Shown one piece after another: positions 12,301 through 19,610 of a stretch of 55,744 nucleotides of DNA (within the stretch, counting starts at the first letter, position 1; each line of letters opens with the position of its first letter). This DNA is from Myxococcales bacterium (GTDB taxonomy: Bacteria; Myxococcota; Myxococcia; Myxococcales; Myxococcaceae): NCBI GenBank assembly GCA_030681895.1, contig JAUXRI010000040.1, forward strand, positions 1-55,744. Reading direction: 5' to 3'. The notes beneath the pieces are model-generated. The model was not told the DNA's origin. It made no database searches and was given only the letters and a program-made list of their open reading frames with translations. Made by a program: the position numbers and the translations under genes.

Positions 12301-12800
12301 CGATGATGCCGGCGACCGAGACGTGCAACGGGCTCGACGACGACTGCAACGGCACCATCGACGACGCCTGCAGCTGCCGCGTCGACGAGCCTCGGCCCTG
12401 TTACACGGGACCGTCCGAGACGCGTGGCGTCGGCGCCTGTCGCGGCGGCATGCGCACCTGCACCAACGGCAGCTACACGCGCTGCGCAGGCGAGGTGAAG
12501 CCGTCGCTCGAGGTCTGCAACGGCGTCGATGACGACTGCGACGGCACCGTCGACGACCTGTGCGTCGGCATGGGCGGCGGCAGCGCGGGGACCGGTGGTG
12601 GCGCGGCTGGCGGCTCCGCAGCTGGAGGCACGGCGGCCGGTGGCACGGCCGGGCAGGGTGGCGGCGACGTGACTGCCGGTGGCGCTGCGGGTGGCGGCGG
12701 GACGACCGAGATGCCGAAGGGCTGCGGCTGCTCCTCGTTCGAGGGCGGCGCGTCATTCGTGCTCGTCGCGTTGCTCGGCCTGCGGCGCAAGCGGAGCTGA
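6390..12800 (+). CDS. Giant secreted ORF: metzincin protease with Ig/PKD-like domains, continuing in frame into a CAP/MopE-repeat lipoprotein
   Basis: The ORF is 2136 aa, with GGAG five bases before the ATG. Residues 1-20 are a signal peptide. His302-His312 (HELGHNFGLRH) is a metzincin zinc site (HExxHxxGxxH), most like the gametolysin/M11 group, and DTMGGG follows as a Met-turn candidate. Then come PKD-like blocks, carboxypeptidase-regulatory-like beta domains and Big_2-like repeats, ending about residue 1305-1340 in a Gly-rich stretch, EMPKGCGCS, a hydrophobic segment and an Arg cluster, i.e. a MYXO-CTERM-type tail. Without a stop, the ORF runs on to a new Met (residue 1343) that starts a lipoprotein signal, a CAP-like domain, six MopE-type repeats and a second GCGCS tail. 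Two genes joined by mutation or sequencing error is the best reading. Two tails in one chain would make little sense. Confidence 0.8.
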   Translation: MPRAFLLVLTLLVSMTASAAGDDAVFTRFSTWARQYRAADSELDRTRLEGDGVALAKARRVALKALMHDDPRHALQVFESRLGLPPSVANQLELPVDAQGRYEVLCEYGKPLYVQTWLGEKRFDVVPYGELRRLKTRSVMRLSGSSLDDVMALDDSAVPYSQELPEPSPFTIGAKRLLYIRVDFSDDPGEPISVANAQASIGELDRFYRAGSFNQTSFTGVVTPTVLRMPRTKASYGSMNATSQLLNDARAAAATAGFPQSNFEFEVVAFRRIAAWSWAGLGFVGARGTWLNGSFALRVIGHELGHNFGLRHANFWQASNESVIGAGSSQEYGNPFDTMGGGEVDLATSLQGHFNAWYKWDLDWFTNAQIQVVSQPAQSGTFQIYDLEQPSLGGQHGLRVPISGARDYWVEFRPNEGGQLTRSAVIFWGYPSSDESNLLDMNPSTPSANDAPLQVGRTFSDPAAGIHITPVSVAPTMPSSINVTVNRGAFSGNRNPTVLVTPSMTQATTNQTVTFTAMATDPDGDTLAYWWESLQAPAGENFISTNTAVVTNRFTSTRDAVMRVTVSDMKGGIASANVIVRVGTPTTTRISGRVTDVTTMLGVDSVRVSSGMRTTLTDSNGDYVLVGVTPTSTTVTASKPGWTLSPAFTNPVTVPAMGVQNINFNAIRAGFGIFGNVTAVGQPLAGVTVSAGAYTTVSNAQGNYQLTNVPNGQYTLTARGMPGQSFRLVNCTNPIVVNGNAVSGCNFLEEVVPVSGIVNGTMGPHTVSDGVRSVQTTLMGASWAFSFPRVPAGSYNFVATAPNQRIVPMFMNPVTVGSMPINNLIFNATASPEPLWLVRGTVDEAGAPLLATEVRATLGDGGVLSSGITDGLGRYVLANVPEGTWSVAPFKPGFTFSPTSRSVTLDGGDVTGQDFGVLGANARPIIIVPPSANPIPIVGTTADLFVLADDPAPGSEADLTYAWTRSFGPQTVTFSNNMNNGAKNVTVTFQRAGAYAFRVVATDLGGLTVGADLSVVVVPTATSVSIFGVPAGIINVGDSRQFTASATDQFGQALDTGEDIEWMVSGCGTISPTGRFTATMTGMCTVTASVGGRTATAMVRTDIGPVPRITMGPTVTPSPVVGGAATGTITATDDQDESKLTYTWGAANPPALVTFSPNGTNAAKATTITFAGPGLYTLRVDVTDERELTVTGFVTVTVQPGLAKVDVSPAMANVTVNGAQAFTVAGKDFAGVDAQPPACTWSASAGSIDATGAFTAPATAGTVTVTATCGLFINSATVTVLDPSTGTGGGTAGGAGGGSGGGGATEMPKGCGCSGSGDVAMVLPLFALLAVRRRRERRGSHAMRAGQFLLPLLGVVALASCSGTSAVEPAAEPIASVAQALGEPANGYPSDQERMLHVLMNQARVSPKTPNNMCGDHTAEFGADVSKAPLVYNRDANTGARFSARHMAEVGCFQNESCCEIGDAGTGPGCIGPGACTGAMCGQTCDAGVGQTAQQRYGQFGFATLSATTIARNVPAAADLWCTLMQSSQNRALIYADAGTEFGAGLFRAEGGQCSMPYWAVAFGRGPVQIPRIPAASAMHPPPNPGNTTQLYFAANYFDPSNRGPQRSTVVVAGHCFDMDRAWGSAGNGTWETRFPDPDVLPNGCHPYYFLFSDAQGVRYTYPSVGSLQVALGMDQTCPTPYDPGPQLGADCETNEPQCPEGERRACYTADTNTLRAGECRQGTQICRNGFWGACRDQIAPFLEVCDGLDNDCDGMIDEDNPGGGASCSVTGEFGVCQTGERRCQSGRLSCIGLRQPGTEVCNGSDDDCDGVVDDGLGQTACGLGNCSRLVNNCVNGAPQSCDAGTPSPEVDDSKDNDCDGLFDEDFDCRFPDAGPRPSRSFYAGPGTVPTRPCAEGVLQCNRVDGGWTVAFAGKIPTPEICNNQDDDCDGLQEVARETQALIGYERCGAGTCAMKSQARCIAGSMRTCTPMMPATETCNGLDDDCNGTIDDACSCRVDEPRPCYTGPSETRGVGACRGGMRTCTNGSYTRCAGEVKPSLEVCNGVDDDCDGTVDDLCVGMGGGSAGTGGGAAGGSAAGGTAAGGTAGQGGGDVTAGGAAGGGGTTEMPKGCGCSSFEGGASFVLVALLGLRRKRS
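10416..12800 (+). other. Probable separate gene inside the giant ORF: CAP-like lipoprotein with MopE-type repeats and MYXO-CTERM-like tail
   Basis: The ATG at 10416 begins a complete-looking product of 794 aa. It has Met-Arg, a hydrophobic stretch and ALASC, a lipobox. Residues about 40-300 resemble a CAP/SCP domain (ERMLHVLMNQAR and, later, FSARHMAEVGC) with many Cys. From about 11620 to 12560 there are six repeats of the form E(V/I/T)CNG-DDDCDGxxD, the Asp-rich Cys pattern of MopE-type metal-binding repeats. It closes with a Gly/Ala/Ser stretch, TEMPKGCGCSS, a hydrophobic segment and RRKRS, like the tail ending the protease half. The ATG overlaps a TGA in another frame (ATGA), the same arrangement that couples several gene pairs in this window. 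It is drawn separately because biologically it is probably its own gene. Confidence 0.6.
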
Positions 12801-12814
12801 GGCCGGAGCCGACG

Positions 12815-13300
12815 GTGCCTCGTCCGTTTGGGCGGCTCCTTCGGTGGCTCCTGTCCGAGGCGGACAAGGCCTATCGATTCCGTGACGAGGTCGGCGGAAC
12901 ACTCCTGCTCGCCCAGCGCTCGGACGATCGAGCTGAGTTCCTGAACGCGCTTCGACGCGTCGAACCAACGTCGCTCGTGCGAGTCGAGGTCAGCGACGTC
13001 AGCTTCGTTCGCCGCGGGTTCATCGACGTCTCAGAGCGAGAGCTGGTGATTCCGGAGCGGACTCTGAACGGGCTGTCCGGTGGCCCACGCAGAGCGCTCT
13101 GCCTGCTCCGCTGCGCCGACTTCCTCATCGCGAACGCTGGGGCCGGTCAGCCCGTTTCCCTGACAGATGCGTGGGATGAGGTCTTCGCAGCCCAGCCCGA
13201 TGAGGTCGGAGAGGTCCATCGGACGGAAGCGCGCGGGTGGGTACTCTCGAACTTCAAGGTTGTACGCACGAAGAACCCGCTGCGCCTCGGCCCACCCTGA
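12815..13300 (+). CDS. Conserved-looking hypothetical protein
   Basis: A 161-aa protein starting at GTG 12815, six bases after GGAG and 14 bases past the preceding stop. The reading frame stays open upstream, but that stretch lies inside the previous gene and carries shadow composition. I recognise no family. The sequence is mixed alpha/beta-like and soluble, with no signal peptide or membrane span. Acidic and basic residues are balanced and there are two Cys (ALCLLRCAD). The short spacing suggests co-transcription with the giant ORF, although a cytoplasmic product would be an odd partner for a secreted protein. Confidence 0.6.
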   Translation: MPRPFGRLLRWLLSEADKAYRFRDEVGGTLLLAQRSDDRAEFLNALRRVEPTSLVRVEVSDVSFVRRGFIDVSERELVIPERTLNGLSGGPRRALCLLRCADFLIANAGAGQPVSLTDAWDEVFAAQPDEVGEVHRTEARGWVLSNFKVVRTKNPLRLGPP

Positions 13301-13376
13301 GCGCGGTGGTGCGTTCTTCCTTTTCGTCTCCTCTCCGCTCGGGTGAAGTGCCCCTCAACGACGACAGGAGCACGAC

Positions 13377-13739
13377 ATGACCGCTGCAGCGTGGAGCACG
13401 TGGGTGAAGTGGAATAGCACCATCGAGCAGACCCTCATCGATGGGCAGCACCTCGCCGCGGGTGACGCGACCATCGCCGACGCGCGCAAACGAGCAGCGA
13501 AGGCAGGCGCTGGCGGCATTCTCACCGTCGACACGCTCACCGATCGCCAGCTGCTCGGGCGAATCTGGGTCCTGTCAGCGGACGATCTGCATCACCACTT
13601 CGGCTCGAAGCACCCGCCGAAGAAGGCGATCGAGGCCGGGCAAAACGCGTTCCTGCAGCACCTCGAAGAGGGACAGGCCGTCGCCGTCATCGCCTACGGG
13701 CGAGGCGTGCCGACTGCCGTGTGGTTCGCAGGGCACTGA
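13377..13739 (+). CDS. Small hypothetical protein
   Basis: A 120-aa soluble protein with no recognised family. The start is well supported by AGGAG seven bases before the ATG. The N-terminus is Trp-rich (AAWSTWVKW), and DLHHHFGSKHPP in the middle is His-rich. No signal peptide or membrane span is visible. It is convergent with the coiled-coil gene downstream, and a copy of the dispersed TCGGCGCCGA-type repeat lies directly after its stop. Confidence 0.6.
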   Translation: MTAAAWSTWVKWNSTIEQTLIDGQHLAAGDATIADARKRAAKAGAGGILTVDTLTDRQLLGRIWVLSADDLHHHFGSKHPPKKAIEAGQNAFLQHLEEGQAVAVIAYGRGVPTAVWFAGH

Positions 13740-13740
13740 G

Positions 13741-13783
13741 TTTCCGACTCAACCGGCGCCGAGCCTGGGCTTCCGACTCAAGC
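13741..13783. repeat. Intergenic palindromic repeat, copy 1 (CGGCGCCGAGCC family)
   Basis: The stretch reads TTTCCGACTCAA, then CCGGCGCCGAGCCT, followed by a partial second unit (CTTCCGACTCAAG). It fills the gap between two convergent genes. The same unit recurs at 16100 and, five times, at 42552-42664. The core of the family is the self-complementary TCGGCGCCGA (CCGGCGCCGA in this copy). It could help end transcription or be a REP-like element; the sequence alone does not decide. Confidence 0.7.
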
Positions 13784-13793
13784 CACGCCTGGT

Positions 13794-14972
13794 TCAGCGC
13801 AGCTGGCTGGCCTTCTTCTCGAGCTCCTGAGCCTTGCGCTTGAGCTCGTCGGCGAGGCTCTGCACCTTGCGGCGCTGGATATCGAGGTCGTCCATCTCGT
13901 CTTCGTCACCCGTCGCGATGCTCTTGGTGCCATTGCCGACCTGCGGCCGCGCATCGGAGCTGCTGGTGATGGAGAGGCCACGCGAATCGAGACCGCCGGC
14001 CGCCGTGCCTGGAGCAGACTTCTCTGCGGGCAGCGCTCCGGCCTGGAAGCCGTCGGGTCCACGCCCTGCACTCGGCGCGAGGCCACCCAGACCCAACGAG
14101 GGGAACGCGGGCGGCGCGGGCATCGGAGGGGCGCTACCAGCCGTCACGGGGCCAGGCATCGGCGCACCAAGGGACGAGTCAGCAGCGGCACCAGACGTGA
14201 AGTTGTTGGTCTCGGAGTTCGAGCGCGACGAGGCCGTCGAAGCCGGCGCATCACCCGCGAGGGCGTCCTTGCGCTGCAGGCGCAGCCGGCGATCCTGGTC
14301 GTCGAACATCGACTCTTCGCCCATGAAGCGCTGCACCCTGCGGTCGAGGTCGATCTCTTCACGGCGCTGCGAGATGCGGGCGTCGAGGGTCTTCAGCTCA
14401 CGGCGCAGCTTCTCTTCGTTGTCGCGCAGCAGGTCAGCCTGCTCGAGGAGCTCTTCCGGGTCGTCGGTCGGGCGAAGGGTGTCGAGGCTGGGGAGCTTCG
14501 AGGCAGGCAGCGTGGCGCGAACGGACTCACGCTCGGCGCGCACCCGGCGCAGCTGCTCGATGAGGCCCTTGCGGGCGGTGCGGTCGGTCTGGCGATCGAA
14601 CTCTCCGCGCAGGCGGGTCAGCTCGGCCGACAGGCCATCGAGCAGCGCCATGTTCGCGCTCTCGAGCTCGGTCTCACGGGCCGACATCTTCTGGGCGAGG
14701 TCCGTCAACGTGCCCGACAGCTCCTGCGAGCGCTTGAGCGCCTGGTCGAGCTCGGAGCCCGCCAGCAGCGCGCCCTTCGACTGCGACTTCAGCGCTTCGA
14801 TGCGGCCCGAGACCTGGCTCAGCTCGTTGCGCTTCGAGAGCTGCTCGCTCCGCAGCTGGCTCACCTGGCTGCGCAGGCCCGCCGCGTTGGCGCGCATCGC
14901 CTCGACGCCGGTCGCCGCCCACGCCTGGCTGGCGAGGAGGGTCAGGGCGAGGATGGCGGCGCGAAGGTTCAT
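13794..14972 (-). CDS. Secreted coiled-coil protein of unknown function
   Basis: 392 aa. A clear Sec signal ends at ASQAWAA (about residue 20). Residues about 25-235 are almost wholly heptad-like Leu/Glu/Lys/Arg helix with few prolines, so a long coiled coil is expected. Residues about 240-345 are a Ser/Pro/Gly/Ala-rich flexible linker. A last charged helix (about 350-392, KVQSLADELKRKAQEL) resembles another coiled-coil segment. This layout suggests a periplasmic scaffold or spacer, but I cannot assign it to a family. It is divergent from truB across a 192-bp gap that should hold both promoters. Confidence 0.8.
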   Translation of the reverse strand: MNLRAAILALTLLASQAWAATGVEAMRANAAGLRSQVSQLRSEQLSKRNELSQVSGRIEALKSQSKGALLAGSELDQALKRSQELSGTLTDLAQKMSARETELESANMALLDGLSAELTRLRGEFDRQTDRTARKGLIEQLRRVRAERESVRATLPASKLPSLDTLRPTDDPEELLEQADLLRDNEEKLRRELKTLDARISQRREEIDLDRRVQRFMGEESMFDDQDRRLRLQRKDALAGDAPASTASSRSNSETNNFTSGAAADSSLGAPMPGPVTAGSAPPMPAPPAFPSLGLGGLAPSAGRGPDGFQAGALPAEKSAPGTAAGGLDSRGLSITSSSDARPQVGNGTKSIATGDEDEMDDLDIQRRKVQSLADELKRKAQELEKKASQLR

Positions 14973-15164
14973 GACGAGAGACCTCTAGAGCAACCACGGT
15001 GCCAGAAAGCCACCGGGAAACGTCATTCAAAACAGCTGGTTGCAAAGGTGGGCAGAGGTCGGAAGGCCCCGGAAAGCCAGCGATCGACAGTTTTCCGTGG
15101 TGAGGCCCTGTCGAAAGGCAGTGAGAGCGGAACGCGACGGGGAAAATGGGGGTAAGGACTTCAC

Positions 15165-16088
15165 GTGCCGATCGAGAACCCACGCCGACCTCTGCCCGGA
15201 GTCCTCCTCCTCCACAAGCCGGTGGGTGCGACCAGCTTCTCCCTCGTTCACGAGGTGCAGACGGCCCTCGCTGCGAGCCCGGGCAAGCCGTGGAAGGTGT
15301 GTCACGGCGGCGTGCTCGACCCGTTCGCCAGCGGCCTGCTGCCGATCCTCATCGGGCCGGCGACGAAGCTGTTCGAGCGGCTCCACGAAGTGCCCAAGAC
15401 GTATGAGGCGACCGTCGTGTGGGGCACCGAGACCGACACCGGTGATGGTGGCGGCGTGATGGTGCGAACTGGCGACGCGAGCGCGTTGACCGAAGCGGCG
15501 CTGACGGCCGCGCTCACGCCCTTCATTGGCTGGACGAAGCAGGTGCCTCCCGCGACGAGCAACAAACGCGTCGATGGCGAGCGCGCGTACGAAAAGGCCC
15601 ACCGCGGAGAGGCCGTCGAGCTGCCACCGAGCGACGTCTTCCTCCACCGCGCGCACTGGGTGAGCCACGCGCTGCCGACGTCGAGCGTGCTCCGGCTCAC
15701 CTGTCGTGGCGGCTTCTATGTCCGAAGCCTGGTGCGCGATATCGGCCAGGCGCTGGGCTGTGGCGCGCATGTCAGCGAACTCAAACGAACGCACATCGGC
15801 CCCTGGAGCGATCCCGCCGTGGGCCAGCGCTCCGAGGTCGTCGGCGCTGACGTGCTGCCGTGGTTGCCGACCATCGAGTTGCACGACGACGACTGGGGCG
15901 TGCTCAAGAACGCGACGGGCACGGTGTCGGTTCGCGGCAAGGTGCGGCCGGCGCGGTGGACGGTGCCCGAGGGGTTCCCGGCGCCGAAAGAGGTGGTCGT
16001 CGCGTCGCATCTCGGGCGCGTGGTGGCGCTGCTCGAGCGTCGTGAAGGCGGCTTTGGCGTGAGTCAGTTGCTGCTGCCTCCGCTCTGA
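15165..16088 (+). CDS. truB: tRNA pseudouridine(55) synthase TruB
   Basis: 307 aa from GTG 15165, with AAGGA six bases upstream. The early sequence GVLLLHKPVGATS and the catalytic motif HGGVLDPFASG (catalytic Asp52) are diagnostic of TruB. The later block GGFYVRSLVRDIG matches the second conserved TruB region. The enzyme converts U55 in the tRNA T-loop to pseudouridine in the cytoplasm. Length is normal for the family. The usual partners (rbfA, rpsO, infB) are not adjacent. It is convergent with the DUF1552 gene, separated only by a copy of the palindromic repeat. Confidence 0.95.
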   Translation: MPIENPRRPLPGVLLLHKPVGATSFSLVHEVQTALAASPGKPWKVCHGGVLDPFASGLLPILIGPATKLFERLHEVPKTYEATVVWGTETDTGDGGGVMVRTGDASALTEAALTAALTPFIGWTKQVPPATSNKRVDGERAYEKAHRGEAVELPPSDVFLHRAHWVSHALPTSSVLRLTCRGGFYVRSLVRDIGQALGCGAHVSELKRTHIGPWSDPAVGQRSEVVGADVLPWLPTIELHDDDWGVLKNATGTVSVRGKVRPARWTVPEGFPAPKEVVVASHLGRVVALLERREGGFGVSQLLLPPL

Positions 16089-16099
16089 CTCGCGCCGGC

Positions 16100-16125
16100 T
16101 TTCCGACTCAATCGGCGCCGAGCCT
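16100..16125. repeat. Intergenic palindromic repeat, copy 2
   Basis: TTTCCGACTCAA followed by TCGGCGCCGAGCCT. It sits between the truB stop and the stop of the convergent DUF1552 gene, with its last base inside that stop codon. It matches copy 1 over 26 bases with one difference. The upstream GCGCCG can also pair with its CGGCGC to give a six-base-pair stem. Confidence 0.75.
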
Positions 16126-17408
16126 TATCGCTGCACGCCTGGCATCGGCTGCTGACAGAACGCCGGGTCACCGAAGGTCGTCAGCGGAGCGCCGGCTGCC
16201 TGTGCGCAGGCGAGCAACAGCTCGGCGTGCGAGCCGCCGTTGGTCTCGAGCAGGCCAGACCGGAGCGTCCCTCCGCCACCGCCGGCCACGACGAACGGCA
16301 CCGAGCGATGCGAGTGCGTGTTGCCCTGTCCGAGCTCGTTGCCCCAGACGATGACGCTCTGATCGAGCAACGTGACGCCAGGGCCGGCGACGGTCGCCTC
16401 GAGCCGGCCGAGCAGCCGCGCGAACTGCTGCGCGTACCACCGGTGAATCGTCGTGAGCGCCGCACGGGCCGACGCGTCGTCATCGACGTGATGCGAGAGC
16501 TCGTGGTGCTCGATGCCGACCCCTTCCCACGAGAACACCATCGGGCTGGCCGAGCGCGTCCACTGCAGGCTCGCCACGCGCGTCACGTCGCAGGCGAGCG
16601 CGAGGGCCAGCAGATCGGTCTGGAGCTCGCCCATGGCGACGAACGCGTCGGGTCCCCGTGGCGTCGTTGGCTGCGTCGGTCGCACACACGAGGCAGAGGG
16701 CGAGGCGACCGAGTCCACACGGCGCTCCACCTCGCGCACCGTCGTCGCATGCGCCTCGAGGACCTGCCGGTCGGCGGCGCTGACCGTTGGCCTCAGGGCG
16801 TTGAACTCCGCGAGCACGCCGTCGAGCACGCTCTTGCGGTTCGCACGGCGCCTGGCCGCGAGGAGCGGGTCGGCCGCGCCAAACAGGCGCTCGAACACCA
16901 CGACCGGGTCGCTCTCGGGCGGCAGCGGCTCGCCGTTCTTTCCGGAGATCATCCGTGAGAGCACGGTCGCGCCGCTCACCATCACGCCCAACTCCAGCGA
17001 GCGCATCGCCGTCGAAGTGCCGATGGCGTCGGCGACGAGCTGATCGATCGAGGGGCCACTGGCCCAGCCGACGGTGCCGAACAGCGAGCTCGGCGTGAGG
17101 GCCCTCGAGGTCCACAGGTGGCCGATGCCGCGTTGGTGCCCGTCGCCGGGACCCAGCACGGCGCTCTTCAGGTCGACGTTCACCGGCACGAGCAGCTTCG
17201 ACTGGAACGGCAGCAGCGGCGCGAGGATGGGAGAGAGCGCCCAGCCCGTCGTGGTGCGCGTCGGCGCCCATTGATCGAACACCGTGCCGTTGGGCGTGAA
17301 GACCGAGACGAACCGTCGCGGCGTCGAAGGCTGCGCGAACGCCTCGAGCCACGGCAACGTCAGCGACACGCCGGCCGCGCGGAGCACCTGGCGTCGAGAG
17401 ACCCTCAC
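16125..17408 (-). CDS. DUF1552-type Tat-exported protein
   Basis: 427 aa. The N-terminus carries a twin-arginine signal (SRRQVLRAAG). The body resembles the DUF1552 family, large extracytoplasmic proteins related to the alkaline-phosphatase-like DUF1501/1552 group and almost always encoded with DUF1592/1588/1585 proteins. Visible blocks include FTPNGTVFDQWAP, a His-rich EHHELSHHVDDD region and VIVWGNELGQGNTHSH. The substrate is unknown. The GTG start overlaps the stop of the upstream DUF1592-type gene (GTGA), so the pair is probably translationally coupled. The 3' end abuts palindromic repeat copy 2. Confidence 0.85.
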   Translation of the reverse strand: MRVSRRQVLRAAGVSLTLPWLEAFAQPSTPRRFVSVFTPNGTVFDQWAPTRTTTGWALSPILAPLLPFQSKLLVPVNVDLKSAVLGPGDGHQRGIGHLWTSRALTPSSLFGTVGWASGPSIDQLVADAIGTSTAMRSLELGVMVSGATVLSRMISGKNGEPLPPESDPVVVFERLFGAADPLLAARRRANRKSVLDGVLAEFNALRPTVSAADRQVLEAHATTVREVERRVDSVASPSASCVRPTQPTTPRGPDAFVAMGELQTDLLALALACDVTRVASLQWTRSASPMVFSWEGVGIEHHELSHHVDDDASARAALTTIHRWYAQQFARLLGRLEATVAGPGVTLLDQSVIVWGNELGQGNTHSHRSVPFVVAGGGGGTLRSGLLETNGGSHAELLLACAQAAGAPLTTFGDPAFCQQPMPGVQR

Positions 17409-18973
17409 GGCGCACCGCCCACGGCGCGGAATGAGTCGCTCGTCACGAGGGTCAGGAGCGCCTCACGCACGTCGCCGCCCGTCGAGCTCAACACGTTCGT
17501 CATCGCGTCGAGCGTGCAGGAATCGCCTTCGGTCTCGGCGCGGCCCATCGTGAAACGAAACCACTGGCGGGCGACGCAGGCGCGCACGGCGGGGTGCTCC
17601 GAGAGCCACTGGCCGAGCGGCCGGGCCCCCTCGAACCGGAAGCCGCCCTCGGGCCTCGTCACCTCACCCGTGGCATCGATGACGCGCCCGTTCTCGACGA
17701 GCCGGAAGGCGCCGGTCTCGTCGTAGCGCTCGAGGCCGAAGCCGATGGGGTCGATCAACAGGTGGCAGCCCGAGCAGCTCGGGTCAGCGACGTGCTGCTG
17801 GAAGCGGGAGCGCGTCGTGCCCGCCGTCACGGGCGGCAACGTCATCGACACGTTCGGCGGAGGCGTGGGCAACGTCTCGCAGAGCAGTCGCTCCCGAACG
17901 AAACGCCCTCGAAGGGTGGGCGAGGTGCCGGTGCCCTTCGCCCACGCCGCCAGCACGCCCGGCGCCGTCAGCACCGCGCTGCGCTGAAGGCCGTCGAGGC
18001 TCACCTTGCGAAAGCCGTCACCCTCGAGGCCGGTGAAGCCGTAGTGCGCGCCGAGCGGCGGGTCGACGAAGGTGACGTTGCCGGCCAACAGCGTCGACAG
18101 GCGGCGATCGTCGAGCACGACGAAGGCGCCGAGCTCTGCCACCTCTCGCTCCATCGACGGCGCGAGCGCCTCGAAGCCACCGTCAGGCGCGCCGCGAGAG
18201 AGCCGGGTCAGCGACGACAGGCCCAGCCACTCGACGTGAAACCGCCCCATCGTGCGTCGGGCGGCGGGGGTCGCGAGCAGCCGCTCGGCTTCGGCCCGCA
18301 GCCCCTCTCGAGTCCGCAGCGCGCCGGCCTGCGCCGCGCTCCGCAACGCCTCGTCGGGTCCGGCGCCGGTGAGCGCGAAGGCGAGCCGGGTCGACAGCGC
18401 GTCATCGTCGAGGAGCGTGGGCTCGTCGACGCGCGGCCCCTCGAGCCTGAACAGGAACGACGGCGACTGGAGCATCACCTGCGTGACGAGGCGCGAGGCC
18501 GTCTCGACGTCTTCGGTGGTTCGAACGCGCTGCCACGTCGCGTTCAACCGGCTCAGCTCGTCTGGCGTCATCGCGCGGCGGAAGAGGCGCTCTCCGAGCC
18601 GCTCGAGGAACCGCGGCGCGCACTCGTCCGACGGCGCGCAGGGGCTGAGCGCCGCCACGTTCATCGCGGCCGTCGCCGCCTCTGCCGCTTCGAGGAGCTT
18701 CTCACTCAGCGACACCGACGCAGCCTGCGCCTCGGCGACCGTCGAGAAGCCCAGCCCTTCGTCATCAGGCACGTCGAGCAGCACGTCGACGGCCAGCGCC
18801 TGCTTCACGGTCGCCTGCCACTCGAGCCGGGTCAGTCGCCTCAGGCGGGTCGCGGGCGGAGCGCTCACGCAGCGGGGCTGCACCCAGGTTGAGGGCTCGA
18901 CGGTCAGCGTCGTCGCGGCCGGGCGCTGGCACCCGAGCGACATCGCGACGATGAGCACCGCGCTGCTTCGCAC
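17405..18973 (-). CDS. DUF1592/DUF1588/DUF1585-type lipoprotein with CxxCH haem motif
   Basis: 522 aa from GTG 18973. The frame stays open another 208 codons upstream, but that part is the shadow of the divergent gene. The signal AVLIVAMSLGC is a lipobox. The domain order follows the DUF1587-1595-1592-1588-1585 series: LTRLEWQATVKQAL near the start, LFRRAMTPDE, MLQSPSFLFRLE, RGRFVRERLLCETLPTPPPN and PSCSGCHLLIDPIGFGLERYDE. The CSGCH is a covalent c-type haem site in the expected place. The family is common in Planctomycetes and Myxococcota, and its biochemical role is not settled. It is coupled to the DUF1552 gene downstream by a GTGA overlap. Confidence 0.85.
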   Translation of the reverse strand: MRSSAVLIVAMSLGCQRPAATTLTVEPSTWVQPRCVSAPPATRLRRLTRLEWQATVKQALAVDVLLDVPDDEGLGFSTVAEAQAASVSLSEKLLEAAEAATAAMNVAALSPCAPSDECAPRFLERLGERLFRRAMTPDELSRLNATWQRVRTTEDVETASRLVTQVMLQSPSFLFRLEGPRVDEPTLLDDDALSTRLAFALTGAGPDEALRSAAQAGALRTREGLRAEAERLLATPAARRTMGRFHVEWLGLSSLTRLSRGAPDGGFEALAPSMEREVAELGAFVVLDDRRLSTLLAGNVTFVDPPLGAHYGFTGLEGDGFRKVSLDGLQRSAVLTAPGVLAAWAKGTGTSPTLRGRFVRERLLCETLPTPPPNVSMTLPPVTAGTTRSRFQQHVADPSCSGCHLLIDPIGFGLERYDETGAFRLVENGRVIDATGEVTRPEGGFRFEGARPLGQWLSEHPAVRACVARQWFRFTMGRAETEGDSCTLDAMTNVLSSTGGDVREALLTLVTSDSFRAVGGAP

Positions 18974-19030
18974 GTCGCGAGACTTCAAACCCGTTTGGGA
19001 AGTTGGCGCAAGGCTGCTACCAGCGCCGCC

Positions 19031-19606
19031 GTGGCGACCCAGCAAGATGGCCAGAAGGCCGCGACCATCAGCATCGTCTCTGGAGCGCTGGGCCTGACGC
19101 TCATTCCGCTCGTCGGCGCCGTCGTGGCCATCATCGCAGGCCACCTCGCACGGCGAACGCTGCCTCCCGGTGTCGAAGGTCGTCGCCTCGCGACGGTCGG
19201 TGCCGCGCTGGGCTACCTGGGCCTGGCCGCGCCGCTCGCGCTCATCGTGCTGGGTGGAGACCCGGTGCGTGAGCTCGCCGCCGAGACTCGGTGTCGAGAC
19301 GCGCTGCTGACCGAGCTGCCCTTCACGGCCTGCAGTGTCCTCGTGGGTGACGTCTCGCTCGCCGCCGGCCTCCGCAGGCTCGACGCGTTGCCAGCGCCGC
19401 AGCGCCTCGACGCGATGGGCACCTCGCTCAAAGAGAGCGCGCTCTGCCGGAGCGAGCCTCGCCCTGCGCTCTGTGGCCTCGATGCCAACGCCTCCGTGGA
19501 CGAGCGGCGTCGCCTCACCATCGACGCGCTGCAGCGGGCGATGCGTGACGTTCAGCCCGAGACGAAGGCCGCGCTCGAGACGCAGCTCCCGCGGCACCTG
19601 CCCTGA
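19031..19606 (+). CDS. Small membrane protein (DUF4190-like)
   Basis: 191 aa from GTG 19031; a TTG at 18995 in the same frame is possible. Residues about 10-70 hold two membrane helices (ISIVSGALGLTLIPLVGAVV and a Gly/Leu-rich one), with AIIAGHLARR between them, as in DUF4190 proteins. The C-terminal 110 residues are soluble with paired Cys and no recognised fold. Function unknown. It is divergent from the DUF1592-type gene (57 bp apart) and convergent with the HD-GYP gene (4 bp between stops). Confidence 0.7.
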   Translation: MATQQDGQKAATISIVSGALGLTLIPLVGAVVAIIAGHLARRTLPPGVEGRRLATVGAALGYLGLAAPLALIVLGGDPVRELAAETRCRDALLTELPFTACSVLVGDVSLAAGLRRLDALPAPQRLDAMGTSLKESALCRSEPRPALCGLDANASVDERRRLTIDALQRAMRDVQPETKAALETQLPRHLP

Positions 19607-19610
19607 GGAC

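Noticed and set aside
18974..19597. 208-residue N-terminal extension of the DUF1592-type protein
   Set aside because: It overlaps the divergent membrane-protein gene and would bury the lipobox signal that begins at GTG 18973.
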